Assembly (NCBI GenBank): GCA_022478985.1
Contig: JAKSZP010008047.1
Span: 1 to 64,000, forward strand
DNA length: 64,000 nt
Direction: 5' to 3'
Origin: Massospora cicadina
Lineage: Eukaryota; Entomophthoromycota; Entomophthoromycetes; Entomophthorales; Entomophthoraceae
The position numbers and the translations under genes are program-made. Below the pieces are notes generated by a model, which did not search any database, was not told the origin of the DNA, and saw only the letters and a list, made by a program, of their open reading frames with translations. Numbering within the stretch: the stretch's first letter is position 1; each line of letters starts with the position of its first letter. Of the stretch, positions 1-10,900 are shown piece by piece.

Positions 1-289
1 GAAGCTTTGAAACCTCATCGATGGTGTCCAATGCTATTACCTGCCCATTGGGGGTGATGCCCAATGGATTTGGGAGGGGGTAGATTTTTCCAATTGTCAT
101 GTTAACTAAATTGCAACTGTTGGGCATTCTGGCCAAATAGACTGGTCTCCATACCTTTTTGACCATTTAGAAACTGAGCATTGGGCTGATTGCCGCTCAA
201 ATTAGTTGTGATCAATTTCATTTTGGTGATCTTGGCGCAGATTTCACTGATTCTTCATAGCAGTTCTTGCTGAGGAGAGTGTGGGTACC

Positions 290-455
290 AGAAGTGGGAT
301 CCAAAGTGGAAGGGCTGTTACCCAGCGCTCATCTACCACATGAGCGAGATCGCCCTGAGTAACAAGAGGTATGGTCATCCTCTTTGGTACCTTCTTGCTT
401 GGGAATGGGAAAATGGCCCAATTAACGCTCAGAGGATGTTCCCTGGGACTTACAC
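290..455 (-). repeat. Degenerate unclassified repeat, copy 1
   Basis: This segment aligns with 29055-29220. The two share a 16-bp block at 320-335 and 29086-29101 and end in a similar GGGACTTACAC / AGGACTTACAT stretch. Read on the minus strand, both encode a peptide of the form LAHV(I/V)DERWVTA, so the repeat probably derives from a coding part of an old mobile element. The family was not recognised. Bases 1-289 look like more of the same relic, but no further match was found in the window. Confidence 0.5.
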
Positions 456-468
456 TCAGTTTGACTTT

Positions 469-690
469 GGCTGAGTGCTTTTTGGTTGATTTAATAAGTT
501 CAATAGGTTATGGCTGAGTGTTTGGTAATTTTGTTAATTTAACAGTTTCAGTAGGGTTTAACTATGACTGAGTGGTTGGAGGTTTTTATTCGATTCAATG
601 GGCAATTGGGTTTAGCTGAGTGGTTGGTGGAATTTGGTTAAATTGATAAGTTCAATGGGTTTGGCCAAGTGGTTGGTTATCTATAATATA
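469..690. repeat. Degenerate ~48-bp tandem repeat, about 4.5 units
   Basis: The phrase GGCTGAGTGGTTGG, or a close variant, recurs at 469, 512, 566, 614 and 663, giving spacings of 43, 54, 48 and 49 bp. Units also share a TTAATAAGTTCAAT-type core. This is a diverged minisatellite with no coding role visible. It lies just outside the 3' LTR end of the first chromovirus relic. Confidence 0.6.
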
Positions 691-1085
691 AAATAAATTA
701 ATGATATGGATCATCTGGTAAATTATAACCACCATAGTGAAGCACGGGTATCAGATGCTAATATATATAATCAAAGTTCTTTATTATAAAGAAAACACCA
801 ACATGGCGAGTGGTTATGGAAAAACTTAAGTTTTTGAGGAATCTGGGCCACAATCGTTAGGTTAGGCCTAGAAATGGCTCTTCCAATAGAATGAGGATAC
901 CACCAATGGTAGTTTTATAGCTTGAGTATGAACAACCTTAAGACTTTGATTTTAACTAAACCTCACAGTTATCTGTAATAGAAAATCTTGTAAACAAATT
1001 AATATTTATTCAGAAAGAAAATATAACAAACTGTAAACATTTAAACTATATCATATAATCTTCAATTCATTGTTGTAATGTCTGG
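690..1085 (-). repeat. 3' LTR region of chromovirus E1
   Basis: It aligns with the segments at 7250-7590 (minus) and 51850-52320 (minus), sharing the run TTTATTATAAAG...AACTTAAGT...GAATCTGGGCC. It lies directly downstream, in element sense, of the conserved tail that follows the chromodomain. Exact TG/CA ends could not be fixed because of divergence. Confidence 0.55.
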
Positions 1086-1600
1086 GCCCCCATCACATAA
1101 ATTTTTGGGGATTAACTAGGGCCTGCTTAGCCTTAACCTAACATTTATCTACAGTGCATCTAAGTTCAAAGAGGGTGGCCAACTTGACTTCTCTGGCCTG
1201 GTCCTTCTCCTCATTATCCTTGTAATCTACTTCCACAAAAAGTGTCATTCAACCAAAACATTACCATCTCATTTTTTTGAGGCACCACCCCTCCACCAGG
1301 GGCTTCAGCCATAGAGAAATTTTTGTAAACTAAGAATAGCTTCATAGCTGCAAATATAGTGGTGGACTTGGGAACCATGGCATTAGGGAAACACTTTTGG
1401 AAAGCGGTAATCAAGTTCTGATCATGAATGCAATTACAAGCTGGAACTAGATATTCTCTGTGGCATCAAACCCCTTCTAAGATACCAGATAATCAAGCCT
1501 TCTTTGCACCTGATGAGAAGCCAAAATCCCCTCCACCTCTCCTCTGGTTCTCCATCCACAAGGTATGACTCTGGTGTCTCTGAAGGAGACACTTAAAACT
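1085..1600 (-). pseudogene. E1 chromodomain and C-terminal tail, eroded
   Basis: Minus-strand translation near 1440-1560 gives a broken match to the chromodomain of the copy at 52520-52816, with YLVSWKGFD-like wording split over frames. Around 1130-1205 a tail with the form EVKLATL.ELR.TVDK corresponds to KVKLADLPDLKHTIDQ in the other copy. In chromoviruses the chromodomain sits at the integrase C-terminus and is thought to steer insertion to marked chromatin. Here it is nonfunctional. Confidence 0.55.
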
Positions 1601-2610
1601 GAGTCAACCTACTTTTGTGGGAAAGTTGAAAAAATTGAAATTTCTAAAAAAGCTCTAATTGGTATAATTCATGGACCACCTTTCTGACAATATGGTAGGG
1701 TCCTATCCTATTCAGTTCCATCTTCTTGCATGGCTGCTTGATGGAAATATTTATGGCATCTAACATCACTGATCTCCCTCCTTAAACTCTGGATCTACCC
1801 TTATCTTCTCATCCACATTCTCCTTATAGGCTTTATAGCCACGTAAAAATTGGTGTTTACCTTCTTGTATACTTTTTTTGATAACTTAGCAAAGTCACCA
1901 TGGCTTCCACCTAGGACCTACAGCTGGGCTCCATGTTAAAGGAAGGATTGTACCCATAACTGACAAAGAATGGAGAAAACAAATCGAGAAGTAAGGGCGT
2001 TGTTATAAGCAAACTGTGCCAAAAAGATGATGTGAGGCTAGTCTGAGTGGTCAGCTGCCACGTAGTACTGCAAAAATTGCTCCAAACATTAGGTTACTCA
2101 TTCTGTATGCCCATCAGATTGATGGTGGAAGGCATTAGAATGGGTCAGGTGAATTTGAAGAGCCTTACATCACTCCTTCAAAAATACAGATGTGAACTAT
2201 GCCTGCAATAACTAGTGATTTCCTGGGGCACCCCATGGGAGGAGAAAATGTAGGAAACAAACAGCTTGGCCATATATGCCACTAATATTGTGGTGTGACA
2301 TGAAATAAAGTGGGAGAACTTGGTAAACTGTTCCACCACTATCATGATAGCATCATACCCATCATAGAGGGGTAGTTTCACAATAAAATCACCAGAGAGG
2401 GAAGTCAAAGATCCCTATGCTTTCTGAAGTGGTATTAACAACCCCACGAGAGGCTGACAATTTGGTTTCATCCTGTTGCAAACAAGGCACTCTGGTATAA
2501 CTTGCAACCTTAGCAGAAATTCTCTTCCAGTTATATGTACAGCAGATAAGCTCCAGGGTTTTTTTCTTCCCAGGGTGCTCTAAAGTTATCCATCATGATG
2601 TTCCTTGATT
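1600..2610 (-). pseudogene. E1 integrase relic
   Basis: The open piece at 2178-2408 encodes GDFIVKLPLYDGYDAIM...FTKFSHFI and later HGVPQEI, matching the integrase core of the copy at 52827-54044 (DFIVELPVSDGYDAIM...RFTKFAHFIPC). The rest is scattered over frames. It once inserted the element cDNA into the host chromosome; stops make it inactive. Comparison with the other copy shows many CG-to-TG/CA differences. Confidence 0.7.
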
Positions 2611-2999
2611 AACTCTAGGCGAAGTGGTCCTGTGGGAACCCATAAGCACCCTTAAACCATACCGTATCATTAATAATATGGTACCCCTTCGTTATATCCT
2701 CCTAATTCAAAGTGCATCTGGCAAGAATTAAATTATAATCTGTTGATAAGGACTAAGAAAGGATGACCTTTATGAAAAAATCACACTCTTCAGATTCTCA
2801 AGAGAAGCAAGCACCAAATTGCATTTAGGAGAGGAGTGTTGCTTAGACATAATATTCCCTGTGGGAATCATAAGGTGAGTGTTATGCAACTTAACTTCCT
2901 TGGGTCAGGTTTAAAGCAGGGTTACAGATCAAATCATCAGCTAAACCATTCTACCTGTTTTTTTGTGGACTCATATGAGAACACAAATAGGGCAAGGGT

Positions 3000-4150
3000 C
3001 TCATGCCAGCGAGTTTGTTGGGGAGTCAGAATATAGGGCTTGGTAGTACAACAAAGCTTGATGGTCAGTAAAAATGCAGAATGGCTGGGAAGTTACATGA
3101 AGAAGATGAAGCCAATAGATCAATGCTTCCACTAAAGCCAAAAGTTTCTCATCATAAACAGCGTAATTTAATTCATGTAAAGACAATTTATGAGAAACTT
3201 ATCCTACATGATGCTCAAATCCATCTTAACCCAATTTTAACAGAGCTGCAGCACTAGCGAAGCTGGAGGCATCACTATCCACTATAAATTCCATACTGTG
3301 ATTTATGTGATGAATAACTGATGTGGAGAGTAAAGTGCACTTCACAGCCTAAAAGGCATCCTCCAGTGTAGAGGACCACTGAAGAGTTTTCGCCCTGCTG
3401 GCTTTACACAAGGGTGTTGCTACCTCTGAAAGATTTGGAATGAACTTCTTAAAGAAGGCGCAAGTTCCCAAAAAGTTCCTCAATTCTTTGACTGTGTGGG
3501 TGTGGGTAAATCCCAAATAGTAGTTTCTTTGTCTGAAATGAGCATATGTCCAATAAAAAACGATGTTGCCCAAAAAAGGTGACATGTGACTTGATAAAAC
3601 TCACACTTGCTAATCTACAGTGATAAATTTGCTGCTCTCAAATGCTTCACTACCTGCCGCAGGTGAACCTTAGTGATGCTTAATTGAGGGATAACGCCAT
3701 AATGTCATCCATGTAGGCCACAGAGCTTACTGCTAACAACTTACCCAAGGCCACATAAATACAAAGTTAGAAGATTGAAGATGCATATTGAGACCAAAAG
3801 TATGACCCAGAATTGGAAAATTCCCTTCTTGGTATGGAATGCAGTGAGCCATCCATGTCCCTTATTGATGTAAATCTGGTTAAAGGCTCTCAAGAAATCC
3901 AGCTTGGAGAAAACTTTGGCCTTCTACACATAGTGGGCAATCTATGCTTCCAGAGTAATGTGATGCACATTGGGTAGGGTAACATTAACCAAGTTACCAT
4001 AATCTATGCAATGGGCTAGTGTACCATCCACTTTTTTCACAAAGAATAGCGATGAGCATACTGGAGAGGTGCGCTGAAAATTAGCTTCCCTAGAAAGTTG
4101 ATCCATAATTAAAACATCTACTGCTGCCTCTTCCCACAGAGTCAAAGGGT
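3000..4150 (-). pseudogene. E1 reverse transcriptase / RNase H relic
   Basis: Minus-strand pieces at 3942-4145, 3349-3585 and 3001-3186 correspond in order to RT start (VDGTLAHCIDYGNLVNVTLP), the RT/RNase H connection (LRNFLGTCAFFKKFIPNLS) and RNase H (ELNYAVYDEKLLALVEAL). They match the second chromovirus copy at 54380-55414. The family copies element RNA into DNA. The YMDD region at about 3690-3730 is too damaged to read. Confidence 0.75.
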
Positions 4151-4452
4151 AAATTATGGAGGAGATGCAAACAAGGTCAATCGTAAGCTTAAAATTAAAA
4201 TCAAACTCTGAGTGATCTTATAAGCATTTGATGAAGCCACATTATATTAAGACTAAACCACTCCAAACAGTGGGTAGGGGTGCTTTAGGAATGAGCTTCA
4301 TTAGAGGTGTAAATCTAACTTTTTGTACATTGTGCCACTCTGGAAAGTCAAACAGGGTGCTACCATCTGACATGGGAATTACTAATACATGAATACTCCC
4401 TGGGACAAATTCAAGGTATTGCCTTCAAATTGGGGTTGACATCAAATTTTCG

Positions 4453-4671
4453 CTACCAACCCATTCTCAAGTATATTGAGTACAGAAAGTTTTTGACCTT
4501 TAAGAAGTGGTCAGCTAAGTGGAACATACCAGATTGATAATCAACCAGACCCCAAACATATAAGATGTGAATAAATTGGTGGTTCCCTGCCCTAACCATA
4601 CCACCATGCAAGTAGCATAGCCTAAGGTAGTCAGTTAAAACCAGATCAATTAAAATTCTCTGAAGCCTCAA
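4453..4671 (-). pseudogene. E1 protease-region relic
   Basis: The minus-strand open piece encodes LTDYLRLCYLHGGMVRAG...GLVDYQSGMFHLADHF. It aligns with the post-protease segment of the copy at about 55740-55900, which reads GLVDYQVGDYHLTDHF. The retropepsin active site itself is not readable here. Assignment rests on position between RT and the upstream region and on the paralogous match. Confidence 0.45.
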
Positions 4672-5339
4672 TATCCATTATATTGCTGTCCTAAACTTCC
4701 CTGAAGGGAAAGAAAGAGCATATGAACGCAAAAAATATCCAGAACATTTATTATTAAATGAAGTTAACGCTACCAAATCTAAGGTGGGATCAATTTTAGG
4801 CAAATAGTGTCCTCAGGATATATCTTCCTGTTAAGGAAGGGGGTGGGATTTTTGCCACTCTGATGACTAATGGGACATACTAAGCATCACTTTCTGCAAG
4901 GGCACACCTGTTACCATAATCCTTTAATAAAAGTTTTTGCACCTCCTTAGTGTAACGATTATGGTGGGGGTCAGCTGAGAATTTTCAGGGGTTATATGGT
5001 ATACTGATATTGCTTCAGGACGTCCCCCACAAGATATTAAAAATTGCTCATTTTTAAATATAAAAATTTTCATTAAAATGGCATTTTAGGTTGCAGAGGC
5101 ACCATATCTGATGCAATATCTCTCTGTGCCTCATTATTTATCACCAATATGGTGATACTCCCTTCCATTGACAATTCACATTGTTCCGAGGAATAAAGTT
5201 CCAGAATGGGCCGTTTAATCAATGTAGATTTAATAAAACGACAGGGCTAGACCCCTGCCAACACTTGGGTTCCTCCAAGGGAAAAAGCGTGGCCCTGGAA
5301 GGTGCCGCCATTTTTAATAAAAAACTAGGCCTTCTGAAA

Positions 5340-5640
5340 GCAGTATATATAGTGGTGGATGCTAGTGAAACCTTTGCGGCTGAATATCTAAAACAAAAAT
5401 TTTATATATGTCCTCAGGCACCAGTCATCCCAGTATTCTCCCAAAAATGAAGGTAAAACCAACAAAAGCAGCCAATTGCAAAAGGGATCCAGACTTTTCA
5501 GTAGCAATAATTATAGGGATGGTCGCTGGTGAAACATTTGTGGCCAAGTATCTAAAACATTTGAATTATCTATCCAGCCAGATATCTTCCAACCCTCATG
5601 CTAGACTGAAAAGTCAGTTAAGAAGCAACAGATGACACCA
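5340..5640 (+). repeat. Two diverged tandem copies, ~164-bp period
   Basis: The sequence around GTGAAACCTTTGCGGCTGAATATCTAAAAC (starting at 5365) recurs in diverged form at 5529. The encoded peptides are VVDASETFAAEYLKQ and IGMVAGETFVAKYLKH. The wording loosely resembles a retropepsin active-site region, but the DSG triad is not intact in either, so function is not assigned. Confidence 0.4.
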
Positions 5641-6239
5641 ATGCAAAAAATTGATATCTCCAAAAATTGTATCTATAAGGGTCATTTTTAGTGAAAAACC
5701 CATGACAAAATCAATAGGAACCCCTTTCAGTTGGGGAAGGGAATTCACAAACAAAAGAACCAATCACAGGATGGGAGGGGGTAAATGGAGACCGCCACCC
5801 CCAAGTGTCCACTGACCAGATGATTGCAGTTTCTATGAATAATGCCGCTTTAATGACATCAGGACACAGTAAACCCGGGATCCTAATAGACTTATAAACT
5901 TAATGACCCCTAAGGCTCCTAAAATTAACTGGACAAATGACCCACAAAAAGTTTGGAAGGCAGTGACCTTAGGTTGACCCACTTCCAGAAGGTGCCCAAA
6001 TCTTTTATCGCCTCATTTATCATAAACTACAATGGTTAAATGACATCATTGAGGGTACTGACTGAAAATATAAGGATGGGCATGATGAAGAAAAAAGGAC
6101 AAAGTTGGCAGGCCTTCCTGACCTAAAGCACACCCTGGACTACCGCTTGTTAGAGGCAAGATGTGCACAGGTTGGTTATAGAGGTGCGCATGATGGTTGG
6201 ATGAGCGTTACATCCCAAGCGTTAAAACGCACCATCTAA

Positions 6240-6600
6240 TTAATAAAATATGACAAGACTTTGCTTTTCATTTGAAATTGAGAGATTTGAAACCCATTCA
6301 TATATAATATCACTAATTTGATAGAATTCAGCTCCAGTAAATTACTCAAGTTCAAGCTTATTCAAACTATAGTATGACAATGGATGGGAAGCTGCATTTA
6401 TTGGTTTGATTGGGCGCAGTGCCTCACCCAATGGATAATGATTCCCTCAATTGTTTATTAATGACTTTGGCGACCAACACTCTTTGTTAGTCAGATTAGG
6501 TTTTAATAAACCCCCGTTCGTTTTTATTTGAATTAGTGCATCTGTCTGTTACTTTTCTACTGACCTCCAAGAGGTCAGGTATAACGTAGTTTGTGCAACC
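6240..6600 (+). repeat. 3' LTR-like segment of plus-strand chromovirus relic
   Basis: It follows the conserved C-terminal tail. It shares TTCCCTCAATTG and a terminal GACCTC..GAGG..GGTAT block with the reverse complement of the LTR at 51950-52100. An AATAAA at about 6513 could be the old polyadenylation signal. Boundaries are approximate. Confidence 0.45.
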
Positions 6601-7249
6601 CTCGCCCTGAGGCCTTTTGGCACTGCACTCTTCTGTGGTGCTCTGTTTTCTTTATAATTAGAAGTTGGTTTCCAGATTGTGAGATAGGGCCTTTCCAACC
6701 ACCTCTTCAGGAACGTGAGCGTTATGGAACACTACTGACATAAACATACTTCCCAGACTATAGATATCCAGGCAGAAGCTACAGGCAAAAGTTAATGCAT
6801 CCACTCAATGCCAAGATAAGGCAAGTGTGGGATACTTTTATTATAATTGATAGAAGCTTTAGAAATCTTAAAGCCTGAACATCAGGGAATAAAACATGCC
6901 AAAGCCACCAAGTACTATTTGGAAGGGAAGGAGTCACACTGAGGGCAGTAAAAAGAGAAATGCTAAGCTGGCCCACTGCCAAAATAAATGCTAACGCCAT
7001 GGTTTTAAGCTCAGACTCATGGGCACAACCAACACACTCTATCACCACTTGTAGAAATCCCACACTAAATAAATTCAAAAAATCAAAAAGATAGGTTGGT
7101 CATCTGATGTGAAGAGGGTATCTCTAACTCTCCAGGAAAAGACTAATAATAAAGCTGGTGTGCATGCACCCACCATTGTGCTTACAACTTCAGTGCTTAT
7201 GAGGTAAACCCAGGATAACACCATAAGTAGTTATACTGTGAGGCCAACA
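6601..7249. other. Unassigned spacer between chromovirus pieces
   Basis: A minus-strand open frame of 99 codons lies at 6779-7078, but it resembles nothing recognised and has no supporting paralogue in the window. No tRNA, LTR ends or repeat were found here. Confidence 0.4.
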
Positions 7250-7783
7250 AAAGATAGCACAAGGTATATATGTATGCAGTGTTTATTATTTTAAGGAAGA
7301 TGAACAACAAAAAGATTGGTCAGGAAAAACTAATTTAAGTGAATCTGGGGAATATGGGCCTTGATCACTATAATGATCTTGGAAGCGTCTCTGGCCAATA
7401 GAATGAGGCTACCACTGATAGCAGTTTTATAACTTGGATATGAAAAATCTCAAGACTTTAATTTCAAACAAACCTTACCATTATTTTTAATAGAAATTTT
7501 CATAATCAAGTTCAATCCCGCGTTTAGAAATAAAATGTAATGAACTACCATTGTTTGAAATTTAATGGGTAATCTTCAATCCCATCAATGTAAATTCTGA
7601 TCCCATCAATCAATTCTTGAGGATTAAGTTGAGCCTGCTTGGACTTAACCCAACGTTTATCTACTTTGTATCTAAGGTCATGGAGGGCGTCCAAATTAAC
7701 TTTTTTGGCCTAGTTAAACTCCTCCTTAACCTAGTGATCCTCTCCTAGAATCATGTCATTCAACTATGACAGTTAGGTTCTCA
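7250..7783 (-). mobile_element. Chromovirus 3'-end fragment (LTR plus tail), minus strand
   Basis: The stretch 7275-7400 aligns with the LTR segments at 770-880 and 52020-52120. At 7590-7720 the minus strand encodes KKVNLDALHDLRYKVDKRWVKSKQAQLNPQ, here cited in parts: KKVNLDALHDLR and KVDKRWVKSKQAQ. These match KKVKLADLPDLK and TIDQHWVKAKCAQ of the better copy. It is cut off abruptly where LINE A's 3' end begins. Confidence 0.6.
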
Positions 7784-7809
7784 GGTAGAAAAATTGAATT
7801 TTATTCAGG

Positions 7810-7838
7810 GGAAGGCTGACCAGGGGATGGACACTTCC
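7810..7838 (-). other. LINE A 3'-terminal hairpin
   Basis: In element sense GGAAG and CTTCC enclose TGTCCATCCCCTGGTCAGC. The same 29-nt unit occurs at the 3' ends of five other elements in this window. It is the likely recognition site for the LINE reverse transcriptase. Confidence 0.75.
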
Positions 7839-7900
7839 AATAATATACTAAACAACGAAATGAACTTCAGTGAGAGGAGGGCACCCCAGAGAAGCAGATG

Positions 7901-10900
7901 CTATCTTCTGTTGCCAGCGGGAACGCCAAGAGAAGGAAGGGGGGTTATGTGTGCAGGGGCTTGCGCCACTATTGAGCATGTATGTAGGAAGGGACCATAA
8001 ACGAAGAACCAAACTGGGAACCAGGATGAGACCATCTGGTGGCGATGGGGTGGGAGGTAACCAAACATCCACGCTTGAAAGTGGTCCATAAGGTGCAACT
8101 GGAGCCGGTGTATAACTTCCTGGAGGGTGGGAGTGGAGCCTGAGATAGCATCTAGGACAATTGTGTGGATAGTCCACATAGCGATTGCAACTACCAAGGC
8201 GCGGAGGTAGGGTGGAAGAGGGGAAGCCATGGATAAAGAAAAATGTCCTTAGACAGGCTGAAGGGCTGTACCTGATCCTGGCGAAACAGACGTTGTACCT
8301 CACACCATATTGCTTTTGATGGAGGGCACTCTTCCAGGCAGTGAACCAGCGTTCCATACTGGCCACACATGACGCAAGATGAGTGCAAAGCGTTAGAGCG
8401 TTCAGCAGTATGGTATACCTGCCTCAAGAAGCACCAAAGATAGGAATGAATATGCGGCTGCAGAAGAGGGTGGTGGGCATACTTCTAAATGGCTTTCTGG
8501 GTATCTAGGGGATGGGGGATGTCCATCATGTTCAGGTAGTATACCCTGGCCATGGTAGGGGGTCTCATGGGTATTAATCCGTTCATAATGGGTAGTACTT
8601 GTACTTCTTGGGTGAACCAAGGAGAGGGGCACCCCCTCTGGGCGGTGTGCCCACAGATGTAAATTCTCCACTCAGCGCTCCACATGGAGAGGAGGATTCT
8701 TTTGAAGTGGGGCGACTTCCCATGTGGACCCGCAACAGAAGGATGTGAGGCAAGGTACTTTAACAGAGAGTTGGGGTGGGTAGGATTGCTGGGGCCAAGG
8801 GCGCGGGAGAAGTTGGAGCAGGCCGCGCGGGACCAGTGTTGGGCTAAGATTGTAAGGTTAGTGACAGCAGCGATCCAGGTGCCAAGGATTTTGGCAGCAT
8901 GGGCCTCAAAGTTGAGCAGGCCCATACCACCACTATGGCGAGGGCCAAACATGACATCCAGGTGCATCGGCGGTGGGCAGCCTAACCAAAGCCACCCTTG
9001 CAGAAGGGCGTAAAATGAATTGAAGAAACAAGGGGAAAAAGCGATGACGTGGGCCCCAAACAAAAATTTAGAGAGGAGCATAGAGTTGGCTAGCACTACC
9101 CTGCCTGTAAGGGAGGTGTGACGGTCTTTGAGGGAAGCTATGCATTTCATAACATTGTCTAGGATATGGCTTTCCATCACCGTTGAGGCGTACCCTCCTG
9201 CCTCCAGCCACACAACCAAATGGCAGACAGGCCAAAGGTGGGGCATGGCACAAAGGGGAGTACGAGCGGGGCAGAGTGGGGTGGGCAGGGCAAGCGATCC
9301 CATGCGCTAGTTGATGAGGCAGGTAGGAAACAGGGCGCTGGGGCCCAGCGGGCTTGATACCAACCAAGGAGAACAATTTCAGTTTAAGAGACATTAAGTG
9401 CAGTATTACTTACCCTGGAGTAAACCTGGATAGTATCTTCAAGCGCGCGTGCATCATGATTGTTAGACACCCCAACCACACAGTCATCAGCAAACGCCAA
9501 CATCTTGACTAGTGCTTGGCCTTGCACATAGACACCAGTAAGGCGAGCATTCACATTTTGAAGAAGTGGGTCAAGGCTGAAGTTATACAAGAGTAGGCTA
9601 AGAGGGTCTCCTTGGCGTAGGCCCCTTTGAGGGCAGACTACATCCATGAGGAAGCCAGGGCCACGCACAGCCATTGTGGCAGATTCCGTTAGCAGCATCA
9701 CCCAATTAATGAAGTGAAAGGAGAGGCGGAACTTGTGGAGGCAGGCTCTGAGGTATTCCCAGTTGACTCTATCATAGGCCTTCTGCTGGTCTAAAACACA
9801 AGTGCTCCAGAAGCTGTGGATTTACAGACGTTGGCTACTGTGTGTATATTGTCAAATCGACCTTTTGGGGATTAAACCAAATTGTTCAGGGTAAATGAGA
9901 GTAGAGGCAACAACCCCTAGATGGTTAGCCATGATTTTATTAAAAAATTTTACGTCTGTGTTAGTGAGTGAAATGGGGTGTCAGTTGGCCAAGTCCAGCT
10001 TATCCCCTTTCTTGTACAATGTAATCATGAAGGTTTCTTGCCCTCCAGGTAGGAGGCGAGTTTCCAGAAGGCATTGGTTCAGAGAGGCATGCAGCAAGGA
10101 GGAAAAATCTTTTAAATACTTCTTATAGAACTCATAAGGGATGCTGTCTAGGCCTGGCCATTTTCTATATGGTGCACCACAAGCGGCAGACCAGAGTTCA
10201 TCCCAAGTAATCAAATTCATCAACTCCAGGAATTGGGAAATGGTGCAGATATGTGCACTTTTGAAAAAATTTTCCATTTTGGCTGGTGGAATTGGATCAT
10301 ATTGATATAATTCAGAGTAATAATTCTGTATTTTTATCACCACTTTGGCTGGCATATCCACAACAGTGTGGTCTGGCCTCCGCACCTGTGTGCAGGCCAA
10401 ACTCTGGCGTGGTGTGAAGAATTTTAGAAAAAGTAAGTGGAACATGTATTGCCCGCTGTTATATGATTTTCTTTATATGAACGCAAACCCAATATTTGTG
10501 TTGTCTTACCAGTGCATTGAGGCGGGCGGACACTTCCACCCACTTGTGACCCCAAGCTGGGCTGTAGCCAGCAGTGGGGACGTTAGACTTCAGTTGGTCC
10601 ACTTCTGCCAGCATGCGCAAAATGACTACTGAGGCAGCCAGTGAGCGACAGGAGGAGAGGTGGTGAGCCTGGTGGATTGTGTTTGCCTTGAAGGTTGACC
10701 AGATGGAAAGTGGATCTGCACATAATGGTGCAATAAGCTCCAGAGCCAAGGTCACAGATTCCACCCATGAGGAAAATCTTGGTGATGCAATCTCGGTGGG
10801 GCAGAGTTTGCTCCACTTCAGCGCCTGGGCCGCTGGATTGGACAAACAGAAGGAAACTGATACCATCCTGTGGTCAGAGAAATTGATTTTCATCATGGTG

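Larger units (their letters stand above)
690..5020 (-). mobile_element. Ty3/gypsy chromovirus relic (E1), minus strand
   Basis: Read on the minus strand the order is protease region, RT, RNase H, integrase, eroded chromodomain, conserved C-terminal tail and 3' LTR. This is the Ty3/gypsy order. It is a sister copy of the better preserved element at 51840-56500, and many stretches align between the two, including the GATTATGGTGGGGGTCAG region near 4950 with 56233. All domains are interrupted by stops and frameshifts, so it cannot be active. No 5' LTR was recognised above 5020, where a plus-strand relic of the same family begins. Confidence 0.8.
5180..6600 (+). mobile_element. Chromovirus relic, plus-strand 3' part
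   Basis: At 6040-6235 the plus strand encodes LQWLNDIIEGTD...KLAGLPDLKHTLDYR...ARCAQVG. This matches the tail WLGNDIIIGTN...KLADLPDLKHTIDQ...AKCAQVG of the minus-strand element at 52320-52510. It is followed by an LTR-like stretch ending GACCTCCAAGAGGTCAGGTATAACG. The upstream part (5180-5640) contains two related open pieces with a 164-bp offset (see repeat), possibly protease-derived. Most of pol is missing, so this copy is internally deleted and opposite in orientation to its neighbours. Confidence 0.55.

Noticed and set aside
6779..7078. 99-codon minus-strand ORF as a membrane protein gene
   Set aside because: Hydrophobic, but there is no homology, no paralogue and no supporting context; such frames occur by chance in AT-rich DNA.
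7848..8366. 172-codon minus-strand ORF as a separate gene
   Set aside because: It overlaps the LINE A ORF2 C-terminus in several frames; the paralogous LINEs show which frame is real.
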